Assembly (NCBI GenBank): GCA_022826685.1
Contig: JAJDUL010000053.1
Coordinates: 62,001-126,000, forward strand
Direction of reading: 5' to 3'
DNA length: 64,000 bases
Origin: Gemmatimonadota bacterium
GTDB lineage: Bacteria > Gemmatimonadota > Gemmatimonadetes > Palauibacterales > Palauibacteraceae
Shown piece after piece: positions 27,404 through 36,222 of this stretch (position 1 is the first letter of the stretch; each line of letters begins with the position of its first letter). Position numbers and translations under genes: made by a program. Below the pieces are notes generated by a model. The model had not been told where the DNA came from. It was given only the letters and a program-made list of their open reading frames with translations, and did not search any database.

Positions 27404-28905
27404 TCCATGACCGTCGCCTGGAACGCCCCCGTGAGCACGCGGCCCTCCCGCTTGACCTGCACCCAGATCGTGTACTCGCCCGGCTGCGGGAATGCGAACG
27501 GGAACTCGACGACGCCGGTGGGGGACGACGCGCCGCCGCCGCCCATCGGCGACCCTTCGCCCCTCGGCGACCCTTCGGGCGCGAGCACCGAGAGCGAGCC
27601 CATGGAAATCGTGCCCGCGGGATGCAGGTGTACGAACACCGTCCCGTCTGCTCGCGTGAGCGCGGCGTGGCTCCGCATCCCCATGTAGGGTTCCAGTTCG
27701 GCCGGCTTCTCGTCGGGATCCCAGACCCGGAACGTGAGGACCGTCTCCTCGTCCACCCGGAGATCCTGGTCGCCCTGCCATTCGAGGATCGAACCGTCGG
27801 CCAGCGGCGCCTCGGAGCGCGGCCCGGCGACCGCCATCGGAAGGCCCGTCCACGCCGAGTCGTCCGCGTCCGGCAGCAGCGTCGCGCCCTCGCCGACCTC
27901 ACCGTCGATCGCGAGCGCCGCCGCGTCGACGGTCACCGTGTCGACGACCGTCTGGGCGAAGCCGGACTCCTGGACGATGTCGCCGTAGATGCGGTACTCG
28001 CCCGGCGGCAGGTCCGGCCACGGGACGCGGAAGGTGGACGAGTCCACGGGGACCGGGTGCACGTGGGCGAACGCGTCCATGCCCGGCGCCCCGACGACGA
28101 ACATGTGCATGAGCTTGCCGTGGTCCGGCACCAGCGGAGTCCAGTCGCGGCCCCGCCAAGCGGGATCGGTGATCGTGATTTCCAGAGCGGGCGTTCCTCC
28201 GTCGCGCACGATCGCGCCCTCCACGGCGAGGCGCTCGAAGATCCCGCTGCGGACGTCCCGGTCGACCGCCTCCCACCAGGCGTTCCCCAGGTAGAGGAGG
28301 CCCGCGACTCCCACAGCGGTGAGGACCATGGCGATCCGGGCGCGGCGATGCCGCCCGGGACCCGCCGCCTCCCCCGCCGGAACCTGGCTCTCCCGCACCG
28401 CCGCACCCGTGATCGAGACCACGCCGGCGACCAGGAGCAGCGCGAGCGCGGCCAGGATCCAGCCGAGACCCGGCGGCAGGTCGAGCACTCCAAGCATGAC
28501 GGAGGTCACGGGAACCGAAACCTCGCCGCTCCCCCGAGCCCCCTCCACCGCGACCTCGACCCGGTACGCGCCCACCGTCATGAGCCACAGTTCCGCGGCG
28601 TACAGCTCAGGATCGCCCGCCACGGGAACGGCGACATCGGGGGGCGGCGCGCCACCCTCCGGGGCCGCGTCCCAGCGCACGGGGCGCACGGTCACGCGGT
28701 CCGCCCCGCCGCCCGACACGCGGACGGAGACCTCCGCCAGCCCCGGGATGACCTCCGGCGGACGGATGACGACGGAGACGGGGTAGGGCCCCGCCTCGCC
28801 GGAGAAGAAGACGTTCTTGCTCCCGACGTGCCCCGCCGCCACGACGTACAACCCGGCCACGAACGCGGCCGTCCGCGCAAGGCGGGCGACCCGGCCGGGC
28901 CTCAC
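27400..28905 (-). CDS. Membrane-anchored protein with tandem His/Met-rich beta-sandwich (YtkA/FixH-like) domains
   Basis: This protein of about 501 residues begins with GTG overlapping the upstream stop (GTGA). It has a membrane helix at the N-terminus, a first beta-sandwich (about 25-150), two further helices (about 165 and 215), then two C-terminal sandwich units. One unit carries HGKLMHMF and FAHVHP, the other FVHLHPAGTISMGS. Paired His and Met on such folds are common in periplasmic copper-binding proteins, so metal handling is inferred. Between the sandwiches is GEYRIYGDIVQESGFAQT, a YtkA-like strand pair. No exact family was recognised. Confidence 0.6.
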   Translation of the reverse strand: MRPGRVARLARTAAFVAGLYVVAAGHVGSKNVFFSGEAGPYPVSVVIRPPEVIPGLAEVSVRVSGGGADRVTVRPVRWDAAPEGGAPPPDVAVPVAGDPELYAAELWLMTVGAYRVEVAVEGARGSGEVSVPVTSVMLGVLDLPPGLGWILAALALLLVAGVVSITGAAVRESQVPAGEAAGPGRHRRARIAMVLTAVGVAGLLYLGNAWWEAVDRDVRSGIFERLAVEGAIVRDGGTPALEITITDPAWRGRDWTPLVPDHGKLMHMFVVGAPGMDAFAHVHPVPVDSSTFRVPWPDLPPGEYRIYGDIVQESGFAQTVVDTVTVDAAALAIDGEVGEGATLLPDADDSAWTGLPMAVAGPRSEAPLADGSILEWQGDQDLRVDEETVLTFRVWDPDEKPAELEPYMGMRSHAALTRADGTVFVHLHPAGTISMGSLSVLAPEGSPRGEGSPMGGGGASSPTGVVEFPFAFPQPGEYTIWVQVKREGRVLTGAFQATVME

Positions 28906-30122
28906 CGGCGGACGCGCAGCCACCAGTTCCCCAGCCACAGGCCCGAGCGGGCCGAGACGAACGCGATCGGCAGCGCCCACCACGCCGCGGCGACAAACCG
29001 CGATGCGGAGAAGTCGCCCGCGAGGTACGGGCCGCCGTGCCAGAACACGTTCTGCCAGGCGCCGGGCGCCGCCGTGTAGCCCCACGTGTCGCCCTGGAAG
29101 AAGTAGTTTCGCGCGCCCTCGGAGAGCATGAAGTCGGCGAAGACCCACTGGATCGCGCCGAAGATGGCCACGAACGCGACGCCCCCCACGGCCGCGATCC
29201 GCCAGTCCGTCGAGGCCCGTCCGGGCGCCTCGCCCGGCGCCGAATGTCGCCGCAGCAGGAGATCGATCACGATTGCCGGCGCGAACAGCAGGAGCGGGAA
29301 CTCGGGCGCCACCATGTGGGTGACCGGACGCAGGATCGGCGCGAGCATCGGCTCCGCCGGGAAGAGCGGCAGCACCCACATCATCGCGAGCGAGACGCCG
29401 GTATAGACGAGCGCCGCGCACGTCGCCGGCCAGCGCATCTGCCCGGCCCTCCCGATGGCGAAGAAGAGAACGGGGAAGACCGCCGCCATGATGAGGTGGA
29501 ACGTCGCCCCGTGCATCTGGTTCGGGAACGTGTACTCCAGCAGCAGCACCGAGAGCGACAGGATCAGCATCGCGGCGCTGAACACGTAGGCCCACGCGAG
29601 CTTGCGCCGGCCCGTCTCCGAGGCGCGGTTGTGCCACGACAGCGCCATCAGCAGGGCGCCCACCTGGATCGCATAGATCCCAAGCGCCAGGACCACGTGG
29701 GGCGGGCTCAGGATCTCGACGTCGAGCCCGTACGCGTTGTGCCACCAGTCGTCGAGCGGCGCGGACGTGAGCATGGCGATCGCGCCCCAGATCGCCACCC
29801 AGGCCCCGAGCGGCGCCCGGAAGCCCCACATGCGGACGGAGCGTCCGACCTCCGCATCCGTCCCCGAGAACGTCGTCTTCAGCGCGAGCCACCCACAGGA
29901 CAGCCCCGCCGCCAGCCCGCCCGCGTAGACGAGCAGGTGCGCGGGCGTGAAGAGGGTGTCCCGCCCGATCGTCCGGTGCCACGAGATGTCCCACGTGATG
30001 CCCACGATCACGGCCCCCGAGGCGAACAGGACCGCGGCCAGAGGCCACGGGATGCTGTCCGCCGACTCCGCCGCGCCCTCGCGCCGTGCGAAGACGGAGG
30101 CAGGTGCTGCTGTCGATTCCAT
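28902..30122 (-). CDS. Polytopic membrane protein with repeated D-x-x-W-H motifs, unknown function
   Basis: This 406-residue protein has about ten predicted membrane helices. Two similar turns, WDISWHR near residue 40 and DDWWHNAYG near 110, put Asp, Trp and His together, and further membrane His occur in SPPHVVLA, QMHGATFHL and VTHMVAPE. These could be metal or haem ligands, but no known family was recognised. The ATG has GGAG six bases upstream; the frame extends 76 codons further without a plausible start. It leads a three-gene coupled unit. Confidence 0.62.
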   Translation of the reverse strand: MESTAAPASVFARREGAAESADSIPWPLAAVLFASGAVIVGITWDISWHRTIGRDTLFTPAHLLVYAGGLAAGLSCGWLALKTTFSGTDAEVGRSVRMWGFRAPLGAWVAIWGAIAMLTSAPLDDWWHNAYGLDVEILSPPHVVLALGIYAIQVGALLMALSWHNRASETGRRKLAWAYVFSAAMLILSLSVLLLEYTFPNQMHGATFHLIMAAVFPVLFFAIGRAGQMRWPATCAALVYTGVSLAMMWVLPLFPAEPMLAPILRPVTHMVAPEFPLLLFAPAIVIDLLLRRHSAPGEAPGRASTDWRIAAVGGVAFVAIFGAIQWVFADFMLSEGARNYFFQGDTWGYTAAPGAWQNVFWHGGPYLAGDFSASRFVAAAWWALPIAFVSARSGLWLGNWWLRVRR

Positions 30123-30241
30123 TGCTTTCTCCCGAAATCCTTCCTCCCGCAGCCGGCTGCTCAATGGGCTGCGGGCTATCGACACATCCGATCCACCGCC
30201 CGAAGATAGGTCTGGTTCAACCGAGATGCAGGAGATTCGAC

Positions 30242-31741
30242 GTGAGATCAGAGAGATTCCGGCACCCGCGCCCGGGGTGGCCCGGGAGCGCGCTCGCCGC
30301 AGCGGCCCTCGCCCTTGGCGTCGCCGGCTGCGCCGGGCCGGATCCGACACTGGACCCCACCGCCTCCGACTCGTTCCCCGCCGCGCTTGCGGCAGACCAG
30401 ATCGACGCGATTCACGCCATCGTCGCGTCCCCGATCGAGGCGGGTCGCGCCGCCGGCATGTCCATCGCGGTCGTGCGCGGGACGGACACGCTCCTGATCG
30501 GGGAGTTCGGTCACGCCGATCTCGAACTGGGCGTGCTCACGCCCCCGGACGCCGTCTACGAGGTCGGATCCGTGACCAAGCAGTTCACCGCGGCGGCCGT
30601 TCTCCTCCTGCAGGAGGAAGGGAAACTCTCCCTCGACGACCCGCTCACGAGGTGGCTGCCCGACTACCCCGTCGGGGACCGGACCGTCACCGTCCGGCAA
30701 CTCCTGGACCACACCTCGGGCATCAAGGGCTACACCGAGATGGAGCACCTGTGGGCGGAACTCGCTCCCCTCGAACTCCCGCGGGACACCCTCGTCACGC
30801 TCTTTTCCGCCGAGCCGTTCGATTTCGAACCCGGCACGGCGATGACCTACAACAACTCGGGCTACTTCCTCGCCGGACTCGTCATCGAGGCGGCGAGCGG
30901 AATGAGCTACGAGGACTTCGTCGAAGAGCGCCTCTTCGGCGAAGCCGGGATGGAGGACTCCCGCTACTGCCACAAGGACGAACTCACCCCCAACCGGGCG
31001 AAGGGATACGAGCCGGGCGACGACGGCCTGCACCCGGCGCCCTACCTCGACCACCAGTGGCCCTACGCCGCGGGATCGCTCTGCTCCACGGTGCGCGACC
31101 TCGTCGCCTGGAACCAGGCCCTCCACGGAGACGGAGAGGGCGGCGGGATCCTGACTCCCGAGAGCTATCGCCTGATGATCACGCCCGAGCCCCTGCTCGA
31201 CGGCACGGAGCTGCGCTACGCGAAGGGTCTCGCGATCACGGATCGGGATGGGACCCTGCGGATCGGGCACGGCGGCGGGATCTTCGGCTACGTCACCGAC
31301 CTCCGCTATGTCCCATCCGAGGATCTGTCCATCGCGGTGCTCATCAACACGGCCGGAGGCGCCTCGTCCGGCGGGATCGCGGGCCAGATCGAAGACGTGG
31401 TGCTCGGCGCGCCCGCGGAGCCCGCCGCGGCGCCCTTCGAAGGCGATCCCTCACCCTACGCGGGCCGCTACGAAGGTCCCGCCCGCGGCCAGCGCATCAC
31501 CGCGACGGTGGCGGCCGAGGACGGACAACTGACGATCGACACGGGGGGCGGCGGGCCGGCCACCCTCTCCTGGCTGGGCGGCGACGAATTCGCCGATGGG
31601 CGGACCCATTATCGTTTCATCCGCGGAGACGATTCAGGAGACGCCGAAGCCGCCGGAGGTGCCGGTGCCGCCGCCCCCTTCAATGAACTTCGGATGGACG
31701 TCGTTTCGGGACACTTCGTCCTGCGGAGGGTAGCCCCATGA
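30242..31741 (+). CDS. Serine hydrolase, beta-lactamase/D-aminopeptidase class C fold, lipoprotein
   Basis: This 499-residue protein starts with GTG, with GGAG seven bases upstream. A lipoprotein signal ends VAGC (Cys30). The active-site SxxK is S110-V-T-K113, the YxN motif is in MTYNNSGYF, and the third motif is HGGGIFGY. A C-terminal lipocalin-like domain (about 385 onward: GRYEGPARGQRI) is typical of peptide-acting members of this family. Its stop overlaps the start of the DUF885 gene (ATGA). Likely substrates are peptides, D-amino acid amides or esters rather than antibiotics. Confidence 0.82.
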   Translation: MRSERFRHPRPGWPGSALAAAALALGVAGCAGPDPTLDPTASDSFPAALAADQIDAIHAIVASPIEAGRAAGMSIAVVRGTDTLLIGEFGHADLELGVLTPPDAVYEVGSVTKQFTAAAVLLLQEEGKLSLDDPLTRWLPDYPVGDRTVTVRQLLDHTSGIKGYTEMEHLWAELAPLELPRDTLVTLFSAEPFDFEPGTAMTYNNSGYFLAGLVIEAASGMSYEDFVEERLFGEAGMEDSRYCHKDELTPNRAKGYEPGDDGLHPAPYLDHQWPYAAGSLCSTVRDLVAWNQALHGDGEGGGILTPESYRLMITPEPLLDGTELRYAKGLAITDRDGTLRIGHGGGIFGYVTDLRYVPSEDLSIAVLINTAGGASSGGIAGQIEDVVLGAPAEPAAAPFEGDPSPYAGRYEGPARGQRITATVAAEDGQLTIDTGGGGPATLSWLGGDEFADGRTHYRFIRGDDSGDAEAAGGAGAAAPFNELRMDVVSGHFVLRRVAP

Positions 31742-33606
31742 GCGTGCATCGAACCCCTGCTCTCCGCGCTTCCCACGTGTTCCCTGCGGGGCTGGTCCCG
31801 GCCGTCACGGCCCTTGCCGCCGCGTCGGCCACTTCCACCCCTCCCGCGTCGGCCCAGGACGTCGCGGGGCTCGTCGGGGCCGAATCGAGCGAACTCGCAC
31901 CGGTCGTGGAGCGCTACTCCGCCGACCGCGTCGCCCTCGGGCGCCGGTGGACCGTCTCGTACTCTCCCGAACGCACCCACCGATTCCACGAGTTTTTCTC
32001 CGGCTGGCAACAGGAGATCGGCGCGCTTGATTTTGAGGCGCTGAGTCTCGAGGGACGCGTGGATTACGTCCTCCTTCTCAACGAACTGCGCTACCAACTG
32101 GAACTGCTGACGCGCGAGGCGGGGCTTGCCGCCGAGATGGACGGATTCATCTCCTTCACCTCGCTCATCGTGGAACTGGAGGAGCGTCGTCGGCGCCGCG
32201 AGCCGGTGGAGTCGGAGGCGGCCGCGGCCCGCCTCGCGGAACTCCCGGCCGAGATCGAGGCCGTCCGAGGCGAAGTCGAGGCCCGGCTCGGGGGCGGAGG
32301 AGACGTCTCGCGGATCGTCGCGCTCCGGGCGGTGACGACGCTGGCCGAGCGCACGCGTCTCCTCGAGGACTGGTACGAGCACTACGCCGGCTACGATCCC
32401 GTCTTCACCTGGTGGAACGAGGACCCGTACGCCCGCGCGAAGGCCGCGCTCGACGGCTACGCGACCTTCCTCCGCGAGTCGGTCATCGGCTACCGGGAAG
32501 GCGAGGACGAACCCATCGTCGGCGACCCGATCGGGGCGGAAGGGCTGGCCGCGGACCTGCGCCGCGAGATGATCCCCTACAGCCCCGCAGAGCTCATCGC
32601 GATCGCCGAGCGCGAGTACGCGTGGTGCGAGGAGCGGATGATCGAGGCCTCCCGCGAACTCGGCTACGGGGACGACTGGCGGGCGGCCCTCGAGTACGTG
32701 AAGACGCTGCACCGCGACCCCGGCGACCAGCCGCAGATGATCCGCGAACTCGCCGACGAGGCGCTCGCCTTCGTCACTGAACGCGACCTCGTCACCGTCC
32801 CCCCGCTCGCCGACGAGATCTGGCGCATCGAGATGATGTCGCCCGAGCGGCAGAAGGTGTCGCCCTTCTTCCTCGGCGGAGAGGTGATCCAGGTCTCCTT
32901 CCCCACCGACGGGATGGAGCACGAGTACAAGCTCATGAGCATGCGGGGGAACAACGAATACTTCTCCCGCGCGACCGTCCACCACGAACTCATCCCCGGG
33001 CACCACCTGCAGGGGTTCATGACGAGCCGCTTCAACTCTCACCGGCGCGCCTTCTCCACCCCGTTCTGGGGCGAGGGGTGGGCGCTCTACTGGGAGATGC
33101 TGCTCTGGGACCTCGGCTTCCCGTCGACCCCCGAGGACCGCATCGGCATGCTCTTCTGGCGCATGCACCGCACGGCCCGGATCATCTTCTCCCTCTCCTT
33201 CCACCTTGAGCGCATGACCCCGCAGGAAGCCATCGACTTCCTCGTCGAGCGCGTGGGGCACGAGCGCGCGAACGCCGAGGCGGAGGTGCGGCGGAGCTTC
33301 AACGGCTCCTACTCCCCGCTGTACCAGGTCGCCTACATGATCGGCGGGCTCCAGTTCCGGGCCCTGCACGAACAGCTCGTGCAGCCGGGGGAGATGACGA
33401 ACCGCGCCTTCCACGACGCGATCCTCAGGGGCGGCCGCATGCCGGTCGAGATGGTGCGCGCGCGCCTGCTCGGCGAGGCGCCGGCGAAGGACTTCGAATC
33501 GGCGTGGCGCTTCCAGGGCGACCCGCTGCGCCGCACGACCTCCGAGGAGCCGGGCGCGCCGGAGCCGACCGCGAAACGGCCGGCCTCGCCGGAGACCGCA
33601 CACTGA
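31738..33606 (+). CDS. DUF885 family exported metallopeptidase-like protein
   Basis: This 622-residue protein has a signal peptide ending ASAQ. The motif VHHELIPGHHLQG at about 415 holds an HExxxGHH-type zinc site, and EGWALYWEMLL follows at about 440. FSLSFHLERMTPQEAIDFLV and SYSPLYQVAYMIGG are further family landmarks. DUF885 proteins are M32/M2-like in fold and thought to be peptidases. Translation is coupled to the serine hydrolase before it, and the S9 gene follows 19 bp later, so three periplasmic hydrolases are probably produced together. Confidence 0.83.
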   Translation: MSVHRTPALRASHVFPAGLVPAVTALAAASATSTPPASAQDVAGLVGAESSELAPVVERYSADRVALGRRWTVSYSPERTHRFHEFFSGWQQEIGALDFEALSLEGRVDYVLLLNELRYQLELLTREAGLAAEMDGFISFTSLIVELEERRRRREPVESEAAAARLAELPAEIEAVRGEVEARLGGGGDVSRIVALRAVTTLAERTRLLEDWYEHYAGYDPVFTWWNEDPYARAKAALDGYATFLRESVIGYREGEDEPIVGDPIGAEGLAADLRREMIPYSPAELIAIAEREYAWCEERMIEASRELGYGDDWRAALEYVKTLHRDPGDQPQMIRELADEALAFVTERDLVTVPPLADEIWRIEMMSPERQKVSPFFLGGEVIQVSFPTDGMEHEYKLMSMRGNNEYFSRATVHHELIPGHHLQGFMTSRFNSHRRAFSTPFWGEGWALYWEMLLWDLGFPSTPEDRIGMLFWRMHRTARIIFSLSFHLERMTPQEAIDFLVERVGHERANAEAEVRRSFNGSYSPLYQVAYMIGGLQFRALHEQLVQPGEMTNRAFHDAILRGGRMPVEMVRARLLGEAPAKDFESAWRFQGDPLRRTTSEEPGAPEPTAKRPASPETAH

Positions 33607-33625
33607 CGCGCTGAAAGGACGACAC

Positions 33626-35554
33626 ATGGCTCGCGATCCGCAGTTGACGGCGATCACCGGTATCCTCCTCGCTCTGGGCGCCGTGGCCGGCGGCGCAAGC
33701 GAGCTTCACGCGCAGGACGGCGGCAGGAGCGGCGGCGCCGACGGCGCCCTCTCGGTCGACCAGCTCCTCTCCATCGAGTCCGTCGTCGGAGGCGCACCCG
33801 TCTGGTCCCCGGATGGCTCGGCGATTTTGTTCGAGTCGGGGCTCTCGGGCGGTCTCATGACCTTGCCTCCCGAGGGCGGCTTCCCCACCCGCGTACCCGT
33901 GGACATGGGCGGCTCCGGCCACTTCCTCTCCTCCCAGATGCCGGGCTGGTCACCGTCCGGGACGTGGATCTCCTATGTGTCGGACAAGAGCGGCGCCCCC
34001 GAGATCTGGCTCTGGTCGACGCGGGACGGGACCGACGTCCAGCTCACCGATCTCGGGGCGCGCATAAATTCCATGAGCTGGTCCCCGGACGAACGCTCGA
34101 TCGTCTTCGCCGGCGACCGCTACGGGAACTACGACATCTGGAAGGTGGACGTCGCCACGCGGCGCGTGGACCGCCTCACCGAGGACAAGCGCTATGAGGT
34201 CTTCCCCACCTGGACGCCCGATTCACGGCACGTCCTCTACGTGCGTCTCGACGACACGTGGGAGGACCACGACGTGATCGAGGTCGATGCCGCCGGCGGC
34301 AGCCCGCGCACAGTGATCGAGGACCGCGACTTCTTCGACTACGGCGCGGGGGCGACGTTCGGGTACCCGAGCGTGTCCCCCGACGGGAGCTCGATCCTCT
34401 TCCGCTCGCACCGGAGCGGCTGGATCAACTACTGGCTCGCGCCCCGCGACGGAGGCGACGCCCGCCTGATCGCCCCGGCCGAGGCCGACCAGAGCGCCGC
34501 CGCATGGTCTCCCGATGGACGCTGGATCGCCTACACCGAGAACCATAACGGACACCACGACCTCCGCGTCGTGGCGGCGGACGGGGGCGAGCCGCGGGTG
34601 CTCGTGTCGCCGAAGGGCGGCGTCGCGTCGAGCCCCTCGTGGTCTCCGGACGGCCAGGCGATCGCGTACCTCCAGGAGGACCTCCTGCGCCCGCGCGACC
34701 TCCATGTCGTGTCGCTCGAGGACGGGAACAGCCGGCAGCTCACCTCCTCCATGCCCGCCGGCCACTTCGGCGACCGGCTCGTCGCGCCGGAGAAGATCCG
34801 CTACGAGAGCACGGACGGGTACTCGATCCCGGCCTACCTCTATCGACCTCCCGGGGCCGCGGCCGGGGACGGCCTCCCCGGCGTGATGTGGATCCACGGG
34901 GGTCCCACGTCGCAGTTCCACGACACCTTCCAGCAGCACGTCCAGTTCTTCGTCCAGCGCGGATACGTCGTCCTCCTGCCCAACATCCGCGGGAGTTCGG
35001 GCTACGGGAAGGCGTTCGCCGACGCGAACAACGGCTGCTGGGGGCACTGCGACCTGGAGGATGTCGTCGCGGGCGCGGACTACCTGCGGGCGCTCCCGGA
35101 GGTGGACCCCGAGCGGATCGGAATCACGGGGACGAGCTACGGCGGTGTGATGAGCATGTACGCGGTGGCCTTCGCGCCGGACGCCTTCCGCGCCGCGATC
35201 CCGGGTTCCGGATACACGGACTGGGTTCACTTCCAACACGGCGAGAACGAACTCCGGCACATCAAGCTGCTCGACCACGAACTGGGGCCGTTCGAGACCA
35301 GCGAGGACGTGTGGAGCCACAGTTCGTCGATCTCGAACGTGGCCGACGTCTCGACGCCGATCCTTCTCGTGCACGGGGTCGGTCGCTATCCCGGATCGGA
35401 CCAGTCGGAGATCTTCGCGCGGGCGCTGGAGAATTACTACAAGCCCTTCCAATACAAGACGTACCCGAACGAGAACTACTACGTGTACGGGAAGGCGAAC
35501 CGCCGGCAGATGCTGCTCGACATGCTCGACTTCTTCGAACAGTTCCTGAAGTGA
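33626..35554 (+). CDS. S9 family peptidase-like protein with beta-propeller; Asp and His of the triad not at usual sites
   Basis: This 642-residue protein has a signal peptide (ending ASELHAQ) and repeated propeller blades with WSPDG/WSPDER motifs (about 50-370). An alpha/beta hydrolase domain follows with WIHGGPTSQF and the nucleophile Ser504 in GTSYGGV. Where S9 enzymes have HG-x-x-D and EGH, this one reads HGVGRYPGSDQ and YPNENYYVYG, so the usual Asp and His are absent. It may be inactive, use other residues, or have another role. It lies between DUF885 and a cyclophilin gene whose GTG overlaps its stop. Confidence 0.82.
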   Translation: MARDPQLTAITGILLALGAVAGGASELHAQDGGRSGGADGALSVDQLLSIESVVGGAPVWSPDGSAILFESGLSGGLMTLPPEGGFPTRVPVDMGGSGHFLSSQMPGWSPSGTWISYVSDKSGAPEIWLWSTRDGTDVQLTDLGARINSMSWSPDERSIVFAGDRYGNYDIWKVDVATRRVDRLTEDKRYEVFPTWTPDSRHVLYVRLDDTWEDHDVIEVDAAGGSPRTVIEDRDFFDYGAGATFGYPSVSPDGSSILFRSHRSGWINYWLAPRDGGDARLIAPAEADQSAAAWSPDGRWIAYTENHNGHHDLRVVAADGGEPRVLVSPKGGVASSPSWSPDGQAIAYLQEDLLRPRDLHVVSLEDGNSRQLTSSMPAGHFGDRLVAPEKIRYESTDGYSIPAYLYRPPGAAAGDGLPGVMWIHGGPTSQFHDTFQQHVQFFVQRGYVVLLPNIRGSSGYGKAFADANNGCWGHCDLEDVVAGADYLRALPEVDPERIGITGTSYGGVMSMYAVAFAPDAFRAAIPGSGYTDWVHFQHGENELRHIKLLDHELGPFETSEDVWSHSSSISNVADVSTPILLVHGVGRYPGSDQSEIFARALENYYKPFQYKTYPNENYYVYGKANRRQMLLDMLDFFEQFLK

Positions 35555-36222
35555 CGGGTGCAGGGCGCGCCGCGCGTTTCCTCGCGGCGACTCTCATCCT
35601 CGTGAGCTGCGAGCGCGTCGAGTCCGTCCCGTCCTCCGATGTCGGCGCGGATGCCATCGCCCTCCGCGCCGCGGCCGAGGTCGGCCCGGTGGAAGTGGCC
35701 GTGGAGACGAGCCAGGGGGAGTTCGTCATCGCCGTGCACCGCGAGTGGGCGCCGCTGGGGGCCGAGCGGTTCCTCACCCTCGTCGAATCCGGCTACTACG
35801 ACGACGCCCGCTTCCACCGCGTCGTCCCCGACTTCATCGTCCAGTGGGGACTCGCCGGCGACCCCGCCCTCACCGCCGAGTGGATGAACGCCTACATCCC
35901 CGACGACCCCGTCGTCGCCTCCAACACCCGCGGCCGCATCGCCTTCGCCTTCACCGACCCCGGTACCCGCGCGACCCAGGTGTATATCAGCCTCGTGGAC
36001 AACTCGCGGCTCGACTCGACGGGATTCGCCCCCTTCGGCGAGATCGTGAGCGGGATGGAGGTCGTGGATGCGCTGTACTCCGGCTACGGAGAGAACTCCG
36101 GCGGCGGCCTGCGCCGCGGCGACCAGAGCCGCATCGTCGTCGAGGGCAACACCTACCTCGACCGCGAGTACCCCCTCCTCGACCGCCTCATCCGAGCTGC
36201 TCCTCGCGGCGCCCCGAAGTAG
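35551..36222 (+). CDS. Cyclophilin-type peptidylprolyl isomerase, lipoprotein
   Basis: This 223-residue protein begins with GTG inside a GTGA overlap with the S9 stop. A short signal with LVSC predicts a lipoprotein, so it acts in the periplasm as a proline isomerase and chaperone. VETSQGEFVIAVHREWAP, RFHRVVPDFIVQWG, RGRIAFAF and FAPFGEIVSGMEVVD are the cyclophilin core; the catalytic Arg is in FHRV. The final part overlaps RNase PH on the other strand by 35 bp. Confidence 0.86.
   Translation: MTGAGRAARFLAATLILVSCERVESVPSSDVGADAIALRAAAEVGPVEVAVETSQGEFVIAVHREWAPLGAERFLTLVESGYYDDARFHRVVPDFIVQWGLAGDPALTAEWMNAYIPDDPVVASNTRGRIAFAFTDPGTRATQVYISLVDNSRLDSTGFAPFGEIVSGMEVVDALYSGYGENSGGGLRRGDQSRIVVEGNTYLDREYPLLDRLIRAAPRGAPK

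Noticed and set aside
30242-31741. Antibiotic-resistance class C beta-lactamase
   Set aside because: The lipoprotein signal, extra C-terminal domain and peptidase neighbours fit a peptide or ester hydrolase better.
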